Positions 31,482-39,921 of a stretch of DNA of 64,000 bases are shown here, piece after piece. The stretch is taken from contig NZ_CP115149.1 of the NCBI RefSeq assembly GCF_027594505.1, positions 1,227,070 through 1,291,069 of the forward strand, written 5' to 3'. Both the position numbers and the translations under genes were made by a program. Position 1 is the first letter of the stretch. Every line of letters starts with the position of its first letter. The notes under the pieces are model-generated. The model ran no database searches. It worked only from the letters and a program-made list of their open reading frames with translations, and had not been told where the DNA came from. The stretch comes from Tepidiforma flava. Lineage in GTDB: Bacteria; Chloroflexota; Dehalococcoidia; Tepidiformales; Tepidiformaceae.

Positions 31482-32488
31482 GCGTCCACGCTATCACGCC
31501 CCGCCCGGCGGTCAATCCGCGCGCGGTGCCACGCTTCCACGCGGGCGGCAATCCGGACGGCGTCGTGGTGCTGTTCGACCCAGCGGCGGGAGGCGGCGCC
31601 GACGGCCTCGGCCACCACCCGGTCGTCGAGCAGCCGCTCGGCCGCCTCGGCCACCTGCGCCGGCGTCTCGGCGTGGACGACCGGCGCTTCGGCCCCGTAG
31701 ACGTCGGCGAAGCGGAAGGAGGCGATGACCGGGCGGGCGCAGGCCATGCCTTCGAGCTCGACCATGCCGATGGCGCCCTCGTGGACCTGCCCGATGAGCA
31801 CCCGGTGGCGCGCCATGAGCGCCGGCAGCCGCTCCCGCGGCTGGCGGAGGAGGAGCACGACGCTGGGCAGCCGCTCGAACGCGCGCGTGAGTTCGCCGCC
31901 GGCGATGGCGGTCACCCGCAGCCCGGGCCGCCGCGCTGTGAGCTGCTCCACGGCGGCAAGGATTTTCCCCGCCCCCTTGTTCTCTGCCAGCGCGCAGATG
32001 ATGAAGACGTCCCGCGCATCGGGCGGGAGGGGCGCGGGCCGGAAGGTGGCGAGGTCGACCGGGTTCGGCAGGAACTCGGCATCGGGGCGCACGGCGCGGC
32101 ACCACGGTTCGAGGTCCGGCGTCGAATAGTACACGTGGGCCGCGCGCCGCATCGCCAGCCGGATGAGCCCCCGCCACGGCCGCCGCGCGAGGTCGCGCAC
32201 GTCGTCGCCGTGGCAGTGGAGGACGTACGGCACGCCGGCGAGCACGCCGACGAGCCCGAGGTAGGCGTAGTGGATGTGGACGGCGTCGTAGCGGCCCCGC
32301 CGGAGCCGCCACGCCAGCCGGAGCCAGTCGGCCAGCCGCAGCGGCGCGACCGCCAGCTTCAGCAGCGGCGGCAGCGAGGCGCCGTACAGCCGCGGCTGGA
32401 GCAGCTCCGTTTCGTGGCCGCGCGCCCGCAGGCCGGCCGCAAGCTCGGAGGCGACGGAGGCGACGTCGTTGACCTGCGCGAACCGCAT
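31478..32488 (-). CDS. Family 4-type glycosyltransferase (paralogue A)
   Basis: 336 residues, GT-B fold. DAVHIHYAYLGLVGVLAG, YSTPDLEPW, DAEFLPNPVDLATF, and the donor-site EGAIGMVELEGMACARPVIA. About half of the aligned motifs are identical to the next gene upstream (32488-33495), so this is a tandem duplication. One-base overlap with that gene. Acts on an unknown lipid-linked sugar. Confidence 0.88.
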   Translation of the reverse strand: MRFAQVNDVASVASELAAGLRARGHETELLQPRLYGASLPPLLKLAVAPLRLADWLRLAWRLRRGRYDAVHIHYAYLGLVGVLAGVPYVLHCHGDDVRDLARRPWRGLIRLAMRRAAHVYYSTPDLEPWCRAVRPDAEFLPNPVDLATFRPAPLPPDARDVFIICALAENKGAGKILAAVEQLTARRPGLRVTAIAGGELTRAFERLPSVVLLLRQPRERLPALMARHRVLIGQVHEGAIGMVELEGMACARPVIASFRFADVYGAEAPVVHAETPAQVAEAAERLLDDRVVAEAVGAASRRWVEQHHDAVRIAARVEAWHRARIDRRAGRDSVDA

Positions 32489-33495
32489 CAGGCCGCCGGC
32501 GCTGCGGGGACGGGCTCGCCCCGGATGATGGCCTGCGCCACCGCCTCTACCCGGTCGACGATGCGCTCGAGGCCGTGGTGCCGTTCCACCCAGGCGCGGC
32601 CGGCGTCCCCGGCGCGGTCGCGCGCGGCAGGGTCGTTCGCCAGCCGCTCGACGATGCGGGCGATGTCGTCGCCGTCGACGGCGGAGAAGAACGGCGGCGG
32701 CTCGCTGTAGCCGCCCCGCTCGTTGAACCAGGTGACGACCGGCCGGCCGCAGGCCATCGCCTCGAGCTCGGCCATGCCGGCAGAGCCGAGCCGCGCCTGC
32801 CCGATGACGATGCCGTGCTCGTCGATGATCTGCGGCAGCCGGGAGCGCGGGTGGCGGGCAAAGAGCGTGACGTTCGGCAGCGCCCGGAACGCCTTCGTGA
32901 ATTCGCCGCCGCCGAACGCATCGATGCGCAGGTCGGGGACGCGCTCAGCGAGCAGCCGGCAGGCGCGGAGGATCCGCTCCGCACCCTTCACCTTCGTCAG
33001 CGCGCAGGCCACCCATGCGGACCGGTGGGCCGAGGGCGGCGTCCGCGGCGCGAAGACGGCGGTATCGATCGGGTTCGGCAGGAACTCCGCGTCCGGCCGC
33101 AGCGGCAGCACCCACGAGGCGAGGTCCGGCGTCGAATAGAACACGTGGCGCGCCTGCCGGATGGCGTTGGCGATGAGCGGCCGGGTGACGAACGTGCCGC
33201 CGCGGAGGTCCGTCCCGTGGCAGTGGAGGATGTACGGAAAGCCGCCGAGCGCGCCGATGTTGCCGAGGTAGGCGTAGTGGATGTGGACGAGGTCGTACCG
33301 CCCGGCCCGGATCCGCCGGATGAGGTCGACCCAGTCCAGCGCCCGGATCGGCCCGGTGATCGGCTTGATGTTCGGGTGCAGTTTCGCGCCGACGAGCCGG
33401 GGGTAGAAGTAATCGACGGTGTGGCCGCGCGCGCGGAGGCCCGCGCCGATTTCGGTGGCGACGGAGGCGATGTCGTTGATCTCGGCGATCCGCAT
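32488..33495 (-). CDS. Family 4-type glycosyltransferase (paralogue B)
   Basis: 335 residues, GT-B fold. RIAEINDIASVATEIGAGLR, LVHIHYAYLGNIGALGG, YSTPDLASWVLP, AEFLPNPIDTAVF, and GSAGMAELEAMACGRPVVTW with the donor-binding Glu. ATG 33495 chosen (GAGGGGTGAG upstream). An in-frame ATG 42 bp further upstream would overlap the Wzz gene. Paralogue of the adjacent GT. Confidence 0.88.
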   Translation of the reverse strand: MRIAEINDIASVATEIGAGLRARGHTVDYFYPRLVGAKLHPNIKPITGPIRALDWVDLIRRIRAGRYDLVHIHYAYLGNIGALGGFPYILHCHGTDLRGGTFVTRPLIANAIRQARHVFYSTPDLASWVLPLRPDAEFLPNPIDTAVFAPRTPPSAHRSAWVACALTKVKGAERILRACRLLAERVPDLRIDAFGGGEFTKAFRALPNVTLFARHPRSRLPQIIDEHGIVIGQARLGSAGMAELEAMACGRPVVTWFNERGGYSEPPPFFSAVDGDDIARIVERLANDPAARDRAGDAGRAWVERHHGLERIVDRVEAVAQAIIRGEPVPAAPAA

Positions 33496-33500
33496 CGGGC

Positions 33501-34601
33501 TCACCCCTCGCCCGGGCGCCGCGACGGGCTCAGCCACTCCAGCGAGAAGATAGCGACGAGGCCGAAGATGACCGTGACGGCGAGGGCGACCGCGACGCGG
33601 CCCGCAAGCGAGCCCGCCAGCCCGCCGGAGAACGAGTAGCTCACCTCCAGCCGGCTCTCGGCGCTGCCGACGGCAATCTGCGCGTTGCCGAGGTTGACGA
33701 AGGCCGAATCGCGCACCTGCCGGAGGCCGCGCACTTCGTTCAGGAGCGCCTGCGTGGCGCTGTCCAGCTGCTGCTCGGGGAGCGCCGGTGCGAGGCTGGC
33801 GTACTCGCGGAGGGCCGCCTCGAGCGAGGCCACCCGGGCGGCCAGCACGGCCTGCGCCTGCCCCGCCTGCACCGGCTGGCCGATGACCGCAGCGGCCGCT
33901 GCCGCAGCCGCCTCCGGGCTGGCGCCGCCGATGCCGGTGAGCGCGCCTTTCGCCTCCGCCAGCTGCCGCTCCAGCACGGCCCGCTGCTCCGTCACGAAGA
34001 CGAGCGGGTTGGTGTCGCCCCGCGTCTCCACCAGCGCCGCGAGGTCGATGCCGCGGCCCGCCGTCGCGGCTTCGAGCCGGCGGTACGCCTCCTGGTACGC
34101 TGCCTCGGCGTTCGCCGCCACCTGCCGCCGCCGCTCCACGAATCGCGTCCGGAAGAGCCCGTCCGGCGCGGTGTACTCCCGGGTGTACACATCGACGAAG
34201 GCCTGCCGGTACCGCTCGGCCTTCGCCTTGTCGGGGTCCGAAATCGAGACCGTGAGGATGCCGCGCGAAATCCCGTCGCCCACGGAAATCGGGAAGAGGC
34301 TCACGCTGAAGCGGGCGTAGTCGAAATCCGGCTCGCCGATCGCATCGATGACCTTCTGCTTGAACGCCGGGTCAGAGGTCATCGCCTGCGCCTCGAAGAT
34401 CCGGAGGCCGCGGTCGCCGCCGATCACGAGGTCGTGCACCGTGGTGTCGAGCGTCATGGTCGCGACAGCGGTCGAGCCGCCGGTGACCGCGCCGACCGCC
34501 AGCGCGGCGAGGATGCCGAGCGCGGCGAAGGGGAGGAAGACCCACCAGCGGCGCCGGATGACCTGGACATCGCGCTGGAGGCCGCTGGTTTCGGTGGGCA
34601 T
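33501..34601 (-). CDS. Wzz/chain-length-determinant family protein
   Basis: 366 residues. Two membrane helices (VFLPFAALGILAALAVGAVT near the N-terminus and VAVALAVTVIFGLVAIFSL near the C-terminus) enclose an extracytoplasmic, largely coiled-coil region (EQRAVLERQLAEAKGAL, ARVASLEAALREYASL). This is the polysaccharide co-polymerase plan that sets polymer length. First gene of the operon, diverging from the Wzy-like gene. The promoter at 34610-34639 gives an almost leaderless start. Confidence 0.85.
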   Translation of the reverse strand: MPTETSGLQRDVQVIRRRWWVFLPFAALGILAALAVGAVTGGSTAVATMTLDTTVHDLVIGGDRGLRIFEAQAMTSDPAFKQKVIDAIGEPDFDYARFSVSLFPISVGDGISRGILTVSISDPDKAKAERYRQAFVDVYTREYTAPDGLFRTRFVERRRQVAANAEAAYQEAYRRLEAATAGRGIDLAALVETRGDTNPLVFVTEQRAVLERQLAEAKGALTGIGGASPEAAAAAAAAVIGQPVQAGQAQAVLAARVASLEAALREYASLAPALPEQQLDSATQALLNEVRGLRQVRDSAFVNLGNAQIAVGSAESRLEVSYSFSGGLAGSLAGRVAVALAVTVIFGLVAIFSLEWLSPSRRPGEG

Positions 34602-34609
34602 CGCGGGGT

Positions 34610-34639
34610 ATGGTAGGTTCGCCCGGTTTCCGGGGTCAA
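34610..34639 (-). promoter_or_regulatory. Promoter TTGACC-N18-TACCAT for polysaccharide operon
   Basis: On the minus strand, TTGACC (34634-34639) and TACCAT (34610-34615) are 18 bp apart. The -10 ends 8 nt before the ATG of the Wzz-like gene. It is one of the few cases here with a recognisable -35. Confidence 0.6.
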
Positions 34640-34664
34640 TCGTGAGAACGTTCACGAGGTTTTC

Positions 34665-36083
34665 GTGCCCCACCTCGACCTCGCGCTCGTGGTCTTCGTC
34701 CAGGCGGCCCTCCTCGCCGCGGTCATCATCCTCCGCGAGCCGAAGCTCCTCATCCCGGCGGTCGTCATCGGCCTCCCGTTCGAATACCTGCAGACGGAGA
34801 CGGTGGGGATGCTCGGCGAGGGCGGCGTCGGCGGCGCCATCCGTGTGATGCTGAACCCGGGCAAAGCCGCGATGGCCGCCACCATCGCGGTCGCCCTCTG
34901 GCGGGCGCGCTACGAGCCGCGCCGCCTCTTCCCCCGCTCCGGTGTGCTCCTCGGTGCGCTCGTCATCCTCGCCATCTCGGTGCTCGGCCTCGGCTGGGCC
35001 GATGCGCAGCGGCCGAACAACGCGACGCTCATCCTCGTCATGTACGTCGCGTTCGTCTTCGCCGCGCCGTCGCTCATCGAAGACCGGCGCGACCTCGAGC
35101 GGATCATCGCCGCGTTCTTCCTCGCGGCGGTCGGCCTCTCCGTGCTCGCCGTGGCGCAGCGTGTCCTCGGCGTCTTCCAGTGGCGGGCCGTCCTCGTCCA
35201 GTCGGATGCGTACAGCTACCGTTCGAACGCGACGTTTGCGGACCCGAACAACCTCGCGCGCTTCCTCGCGATCACGATGGCGCTGGCGGCAGCTGCCATT
35301 CTGGCGCTCGGCCCGCGGCGGCTCACCGTGTACCTCGCGGTGCCGGCGCTCGTGCTCTCGGCTCCCGCCCTCATCGCCACCGCCTCCCGCTCCGGCTGGC
35401 TGGGCATGCTGATGGCCTGTTTCATCGTCGTCCTGCTCGCGCCCGTGCCGCGCTCCACGAAGCTGCGCATCAACGCCGGGGCGTTCGGCACGCTCGGGGC
35501 GCTCCTCGCTCTCCTGCTCATCCAGGGCGGCTCCGATGCGGCGCGCGTCCGCTCGCTCGCCAGCGGCGTCGATGTCGTGCTCGGCGTGCGGCAGTTCCTC
35601 ATCCGCGCCGGCTGGGAGATGTTCAAGGACAACCCGCTCTTCGGCGTCGGCACGGGCGGCTATCAGAACGCCCTCCTGCTCGTCTACCACTGGGTGATGC
35701 CCTCCTGGGCGAAAACGTCGCTCTCTCACACTTCGTTCATCAGCATCCTCGCCGAGTGGGGCCTGCTCGGCGTCGCGGCCTTCGGCTTCTTCGCGGCCCG
35801 GGCGGGCGGCGCAGCCGTGCGCATCTACCGCGCCAGCCGCGATCCCTTCCAGCGGATGCTCGGCGGCTGGCTCATCGCGGCATTCGTCGAAATCCTCTTC
35901 CAGTCGCAGTCCGAAGGCCGGCTGTTCGAAGAGCCGTACCTCTGGCTGCTGCTGGCGGTGGCTGCAGCGCTCGAGATGGGCGCGGCCGCCCGCGAGCCTG
36001 CGCGGGCCCCGGAACCCGCCGCGGCCGGCGCCGCACCTGCGGCCCCCGCCGCCCCGGCCGCGCCTGCCGGCGCTCCCGCCTGA
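34665..36083 (+). CDS. O-antigen ligase/polymerase (Wzy)-like membrane protein
   Basis: 472 residues, about 11 hydrophobic helices. Wzy_C/O-antigen-ligase features: FADPNNLARFLAITMALAAA, ALIATASRSGWLGMLMA, and the large loop ENPLFGVGTGG-type sequence (KDNPLFGVGTGGYQNALL) followed by HTSFISILAEWGLLGV. The Ala/Pro-rich tail (after AAAREPAR) is low complexity. It diverges from the Wzz-GT operon and completes a Wzy-type exopolysaccharide cluster. No flippase (Wzx) was found here. Confidence 0.88.
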   Translation: MPHLDLALVVFVQAALLAAVIILREPKLLIPAVVIGLPFEYLQTETVGMLGEGGVGGAIRVMLNPGKAAMAATIAVALWRARYEPRRLFPRSGVLLGALVILAISVLGLGWADAQRPNNATLILVMYVAFVFAAPSLIEDRRDLERIIAAFFLAAVGLSVLAVAQRVLGVFQWRAVLVQSDAYSYRSNATFADPNNLARFLAITMALAAAAILALGPRRLTVYLAVPALVLSAPALIATASRSGWLGMLMACFIVVLLAPVPRSTKLRINAGAFGTLGALLALLLIQGGSDAARVRSLASGVDVVLGVRQFLIRAGWEMFKDNPLFGVGTGGYQNALLLVYHWVMPSWAKTSLSHTSFISILAEWGLLGVAAFGFFAARAGGAAVRIYRASRDPFQRMLGGWLIAAFVEILFQSQSEGRLFEEPYLWLLLAVAAALEMGAAAREPARAPEPAAAGAAPAAPAAPAAPAGAPA

Positions 36084-36106
36084 TCGCCCCCCGCGCGGCC
36101 GGGCGG

Positions 36107-36112
36107 TAGCAT
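36107..36112 (+). promoter_or_regulatory. -10 element TAGCAT of cofD operon
   Basis: TAGCAT ends 7 nt before ATG 36120 with no Shine-Dalgarno. It overlaps the alternative ATG at 36111, so it decides the start in favour of 36120. Confidence 0.5.
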
Positions 36113-36119
36113 GGGCGCG

Positions 36120-37052
36120 ATGTACACCGTGCTCGCCGGCGGCGTCGGCGCTTCCCGCTTCCTGCAGGGGCTGGCGATGGCCGTCCCCCAGCGCGACATC
36201 ACCGTCATCTCCAACACCGGCGACGACCTCGAGTTCGCCGGCCTCCACGTCTCGCCCGATACCGACATCGTCATCTATGCGCTTGCCGGGGCCGTGAACC
36301 CGGAGACCGGCTGGGGCCTCGCAGGCGACACCTTCGCCGTCGTCGAGGCGCTCCAGCGGTTCGGCTACGAACGCTGGTTCAACCTCGGCGACCGCGACCT
36401 CGCGACGGCGCTCCACCGCACCCGCCTCCTCCGCGAAGGCTGGCCGATGCACCGCATCGCGGCCGACCTCGCCCGCGCGTGGGGCCTCGAGTGCCGCATC
36501 CTGCCGATGAGCGACGAGCCCGTCCGCACTGTCGTCCTCGGCCCGGGCGGCGAGCTCCCCTTTCAGGAGTACATGGTCCGCCTCCGGACCGAGCCGGAGG
36601 TGCAGGGCTTCCGGTTCGCCGGCGCGGAAGCGGCCCGGCCGGCCCCCGGCGTCCTCGAGGCGATCCGCGAAGCCCGGGCCGTCATCCTCGCGCCGAGCAA
36701 CCCGTTCGTCAGCATCGGCCCCATCCTCGCCGTGCCCGGCATCCGCGAAGCCTTGGCCGGGACGCGCGCGGCCCGCGCCGCGATCAGCCCGATCATCGCC
36801 GGGCAGGTGGTGAAAGGGCCGGCCGCGAAGATGCTCGCCGCCCTCGGCCACGAGGTCTCCGCCCTCGGTGTCGCCCGCCTCTACGCCGGGCTCATCGACC
36901 TCTTCGTGCTGGACACGGCGGATGCCGCGCTGGCCCCGGCGGTGGAGGCGCTCGGCATGCGCGCGCTCGTCACCGAGACGCTGATGACGACGCCGGAGCG
37001 GAAGCGCGAGCTGGCGGCGGCGGTGCTCGCCGCGCTGGAGGGTGCCCGGTGA
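36120..37052 (+). CDS. cofD: 2-phospho-L-lactate transferase (F420 biosynthesis)
   Basis: Transfers the phospholactyl (or phosphoenolpyruvyl) group from the CofC product to Fo, forming F420-0 or dehydro-F420-0. 310 residues. VLAGGVGASRFLQGLA at the N-terminus, ISNTGDDLEFAGLHVSPDTD, RWFNLGDRDLATALHRT and LAPSNPFVSIGPIL are diagnostic. ATG 36120 preferred over 36111 because of the leaderless -10. It overlaps cofC by 4 bp. The final F420 ligase CofE and Fo synthase are not in the window. Confidence 0.94.
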   Translation: MYTVLAGGVGASRFLQGLAMAVPQRDITVISNTGDDLEFAGLHVSPDTDIVIYALAGAVNPETGWGLAGDTFAVVEALQRFGYERWFNLGDRDLATALHRTRLLREGWPMHRIAADLARAWGLECRILPMSDEPVRTVVLGPGGELPFQEYMVRLRTEPEVQGFRFAGAEAARPAPGVLEAIREARAVILAPSNPFVSIGPILAVPGIREALAGTRAARAAISPIIAGQVVKGPAAKMLAALGHEVSALGVARLYAGLIDLFVLDTADAALAPAVEALGMRALVTETLMTTPERKRELAAAVLAALEGAR

Positions 37053-37708
37053 GCCTGCCCGTCCTCATCCCCGTCAACCGGCTCGACCGCGCGAAAGGCC
37101 GCCTCGCGCCGCTCCTCACCGAAGCCGAGCGCGAGGAGCTGTCGCTCATCACGCTGGAGACCGTCGCCCATGCCGCCGGCGCCGCGGCGCTCATCCTCAC
37201 GGCCGACCCGCGCGTGCGCGAGCGGATGGCCGGCCGCTGCCGCGTGCTCGAGGAAGACCCGGCCGCCGAGGGCCTGAACGCCCAGCTCGAAGCGGCGATC
37301 GCCCGCCTCCGGGCCGACGGCACCATCGCCGACCGCCTCCTCATCCTCCATGCCGACCTCCCGCTCGTCCGCGGCTGGACCATCGAGACGCTCGACGCCG
37401 AAGACCCCGGCCCGGGGAGCGCCGTCCTCGTCCGCAGCCGCGACGGCGGCACGAACGCGATGCTGCTCCACCCGCCGGGCCGCTTCCCGCTCGCCTACGG
37501 GCCGGGCAGCTTCGAACGCCACGCCGCCGCCGCCCGCGCGGCCGGGATGCAGGTCATCGAAAGCGAGAACCGGGAGCTGAAGCTCGACCTCGATACGCCC
37601 GGCGACGTCGCCGAGCTGCTCCGCACGGCCCGCGGCCAGCAGACGGCCGCCGGCCACTACCTCCTCGCCATCGGCGCCGACCGGCGGCTCGCGGAGGCCC
37701 GCGCGTGA
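37049..37708 (+). CDS. cofC: 2-phospho-L-lactate (or PEP) guanylyltransferase
   Basis: Activates the 3-carbon acid with GTP for CofD. 219 residues, nucleotidyltransferase fold. PVLIPVNRLDRAKGRLAPLL at the N-terminus, LLILHADLPLVRG (metal-binding Asp region), DGGTNAMLLHPP, and ELKLDLDTPGDVAEL. GTG start overlaps the cofD stop; its own stop overlaps the following lipoprotein gene (GTGA). Confidence 0.92.
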   Translation: MSLPVLIPVNRLDRAKGRLAPLLTEAEREELSLITLETVAHAAGAAALILTADPRVRERMAGRCRVLEEDPAAEGLNAQLEAAIARLRADGTIADRLLILHADLPLVRGWTIETLDAEDPGPGSAVLVRSRDGGTNAMLLHPPGRFPLAYGPGSFERHAAAARAAGMQVIESENRELKLDLDTPGDVAELLRTARGQQTAAGHYLLAIGADRRLAEARA

Positions 37709-38673
37709 GGCTCGCGCGCGCCCTCGGCGGAGCGGCGGCCGCGGCGCTCATCCTCTTCGCCGCCGCTGCCTGCGGCTCCGAACGGCAGACGGCGCCGCCG
37801 CGGCCGACCCCGACGCCCACGCTCGAAGGCGCCCGGCCAGCCGGCAGCCGCACCGTCATCGACATGGCCGGCCGGGAGGTCCGCCTCCCCGAGCGCATCG
37901 AGCGGGTCGCCGTCACCGCGCCGGCGGCGGCCGATTACGCCCGCGCGCTCGGGCTCGAAGTCGTCGGCCAGCCCTCGGACATCCCGGCGGCCGAGGGCGC
38001 CCGGCCGGTCGGCTCCACGCTCAACCCCGATTTCCCGGCCATCGCCGCGCTCGCGCCGGACCTCGTCATCGGCGACGCGGCGGTGCAGGGCGCGCGCATC
38101 GCGGATTTCGACCGCTTCACCGTGCCGGTCTACCTCGTGAAGGCGGCCGACTACCTCGCCATCCTCGACGCCGTCGAGCGGCTCGGCGAGGCCGTCGGCA
38201 GAGAGGAGGAAGCGGCAGCCCTCCGCGCCGACCTCGAAGGGCGGGTGGTGGCCGCCGCGCTGGCTGCCCGCGAGCGCCGGGCGGCGCAGAGCAGCCTCCG
38301 CGTGCTCGTCCTCACCGGCGCGGGGCGCGACGTCTTCGCGGCCGGCCCGGCGACCTACATCGGCAACCTGCTCAGCATGCTCGGCGCGGAGAACGCCCTC
38401 GCGAACCCGCCCGAGGGCGGCCCGCTGCCCGGCTTCGGCGTCATCGACCCCGGCGCCGCCGCGCAGCTTGCCCCCGATGTCGTCCTCGTCCTGCCGGCGG
38501 GCGACGGCGGCCTCGATACGCTCATCCGCACCGACCCGGCGTGGGCCGCGACCCCGGCCGTGCGCAGCGGCCGGGTCTACGCCATCGACCGGGTGCTCTT
38601 CCTGCGGGCGCCGGGGCCGCGCGTCGCCGAGGCGATGGAAACGCTGCTCGGCCTCCTCTGGCCGGCGCGCTAG
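37705..38673 (+). CDS. Periplasmic-binding lipoprotein (BtuF/FepB-type), orphan
   Basis: 322 residues. Lipoprotein signal with AAAACGS lipobox. TVIDMAGREVRLPERIERV is the entry motif of the iron-siderophore/cobalamin class. FPAIAALAPDLVIGDAA and YLAILDAVERLGEAVGR (the long backbone helix) also fit. No permease (BtuC/FecCD) or ATPase gene adjoins it, and it is translationally coupled to cofC. Ligand unknown; iron-siderophore or corrinoid expected for the family. Converges with the APH-like gene (4-bp overlap). Confidence 0.85.
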   Translation: MRLARALGGAAAAALILFAAAACGSERQTAPPRPTPTPTLEGARPAGSRTVIDMAGREVRLPERIERVAVTAPAAADYARALGLEVVGQPSDIPAAEGARPVGSTLNPDFPAIAALAPDLVIGDAAVQGARIADFDRFTVPVYLVKAADYLAILDAVERLGEAVGREEEAAALRADLEGRVVAAALAARERRAAQSSLRVLVLTGAGRDVFAAGPATYIGNLLSMLGAENALANPPEGGPLPGFGVIDPGAAAQLAPDVVLVLPAGDGGLDTLIRTDPAWAATPAVRSGRVYAIDRVLFLRAPGPRVAEAMETLLGLLWPAR

Positions 38674-39830
38674 CCCTGCGCCTGCGCGGCCGCCATGGCT
38701 TCGAGGATGAGCGGGTGCGGCCGCTCCTCCAGCGTGTCCAGCACCTCATACGCCTGCAGGTCGTGAATCGCCGAGAGCGAGCGCCGGAGCATCGCCTTCG
38801 CCAGCTCGACCCCGCGGTCGTTCGCGAGGTCGATCGAGCCGGCGGACACCACCGGGTAGGTGAGGCACCACATCACCGTCATCCGGTAGTCCTCCCAGCA
38901 CTGCTCCCACGGGTAGTCGCGGACGCCGTGCTCCAGCAGCGTCTCGTGGTAGGCGCGCACGACGTCGCGCTCGTGCGCCTTCCGCACGGCCGGGTCGACG
39001 GATTGGCTCATGAAGTAGCCGATGTCGTATGGCCCGCGCGCCTTGACGGCGATCTGCCAGTCGACGAGCGTCAGCGGCGCATCACCCTCCGGGCTGCCCC
39101 AGAAGACGTTGTCGAGCCGAAGGTCGCCGTGGCAGAGCGTCTCGGGCGCACCGGAGAAGCGGTCCTGCATCGGGTTCATCCGGTGCATGTAGCGCAGCAC
39201 CATCTCGCGCTCGAAGTCGGTCAGTTCGCCGCCGAAGTTCTGGAGGAACGGCTCGACCGCCTGGGCGAAGGCCACGGCCGCCATCAGGTTCACCGGGTCG
39301 TTCCCGCGCGGGATCCAGTCGAGCGCGTCGAGCTCCGGCGAATTCCACCAGCGGGCGTGCAGCCGGCCGACCTCCCGGGCGAGGGTGTAGCACTCCTCAG
39401 CGCTCGCGCCAGCCACCTGGTCGCCGAGGCGGAGCCCGCCGAGGTCCTCCATGAGGATGACGTACTGGACGGTTTCCGGGTCGCCGGCGGCGTAGTAGGC
39501 GCGGGCGCTGCGCACGCCGATGCGGTCAGCGAGCTCGTCGTAGATGCGCCGCTCTTTTTCGTAGAAGCCGAGCATGTGGGCGACGCCGCGACCGCCGGGG
39601 TCTGCCGTCGGGATCTTGGCGATGAGCGTTTTCGGCGCGCCGGGCTCGTCCCGGTCGTAGACGAGGGTGACGCGGGCGAGCTCGCCGAGGATGCCCACGC
39701 CGGCGCCGATGCGCTCGCGCGGCGATTCGACGACGCGCGCCTCGCGGAGGTGGCCCCGCTCCCGCAGCGCGGCGGTGAGCCACTCCGGCGTGACGTCGTC
39801 CATCGTGGCGGGAATGGAAAGGCTGGTCAT
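38670..39830 (-). CDS. Aminoglycoside-phosphotransferase-fold protein
   Basis: 386 residues, APH/choline-kinase fold of the EcKinase-like group. IGAGVGILGELARVTLVY (P-loop equivalent), KTLIAKIPT (ATP Lys), YVILMEDLGGLRLGDQ hinge, catalytic loop LCHGDLRLDNVFW and metal Asp in LVDWQIAVKARG. Acts on an unknown small hydroxyl compound; no evidence for antibiotic resistance. ATG 39830 lies just after the terminator of the upstream gene. Confidence 0.85.
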   Translation of the reverse strand: MTSLSIPATMDDVTPEWLTAALRERGHLREARVVESPRERIGAGVGILGELARVTLVYDRDEPGAPKTLIAKIPTADPGGRGVAHMLGFYEKERRIYDELADRIGVRSARAYYAAGDPETVQYVILMEDLGGLRLGDQVAGASAEECYTLAREVGRLHARWWNSPELDALDWIPRGNDPVNLMAAVAFAQAVEPFLQNFGGELTDFEREMVLRYMHRMNPMQDRFSGAPETLCHGDLRLDNVFWGSPEGDAPLTLVDWQIAVKARGPYDIGYFMSQSVDPAVRKAHERDVVRAYHETLLEHGVRDYPWEQCWEDYRMTVMWCLTYPVVSAGSIDLANDRGVELAKAMLRRSLSAIHDLQAYEVLDTLEERPHPLILEAMAAAQAQG

Positions 39831-39835
39831 TCAGC

Positions 39836-39882
39836 AAAAACCCCCCGGGCGAACAGATTCGAGGAATCTAGCACCCGGGGGG
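39836..39882 (-). terminator. Intrinsic terminator (minus strand)
   Basis: On the minus strand CCCCCCGGG (39874-39882 region) pairs with the run at 39841-39849. An inner AGATTC-GAG-GAATCT hairpin stacks on it, and TTTTT (39836-39840) follows. It ends the gene at 39922-40416. Confidence 0.8.
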
Positions 39883-39921
39883 CTTCAGAGCGATGGGCGC
39901 GCTTGCGCCGTTAACCCGCCG

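Noticed and set aside
33501-36851. Very long open frames antisense to, or out of frame with, real genes (for example minus 34602-36851 opposite the Wzy gene, minus 43268-46417 opposite ileS)
   Set aside because: They lie opposite genes with clear family motifs, are made of Gly/Arg/Ala/Asp-rich low-complexity sequence and reflect the lack of stop codons in very GC-rich DNA.
38670-39830. Antibiotic-resistance aminoglycoside phosphotransferase
   Set aside because: Only the fold and catalytic loop are shared. The sequence type is the broad EcKinase-like group and the context gives no resistance signal.
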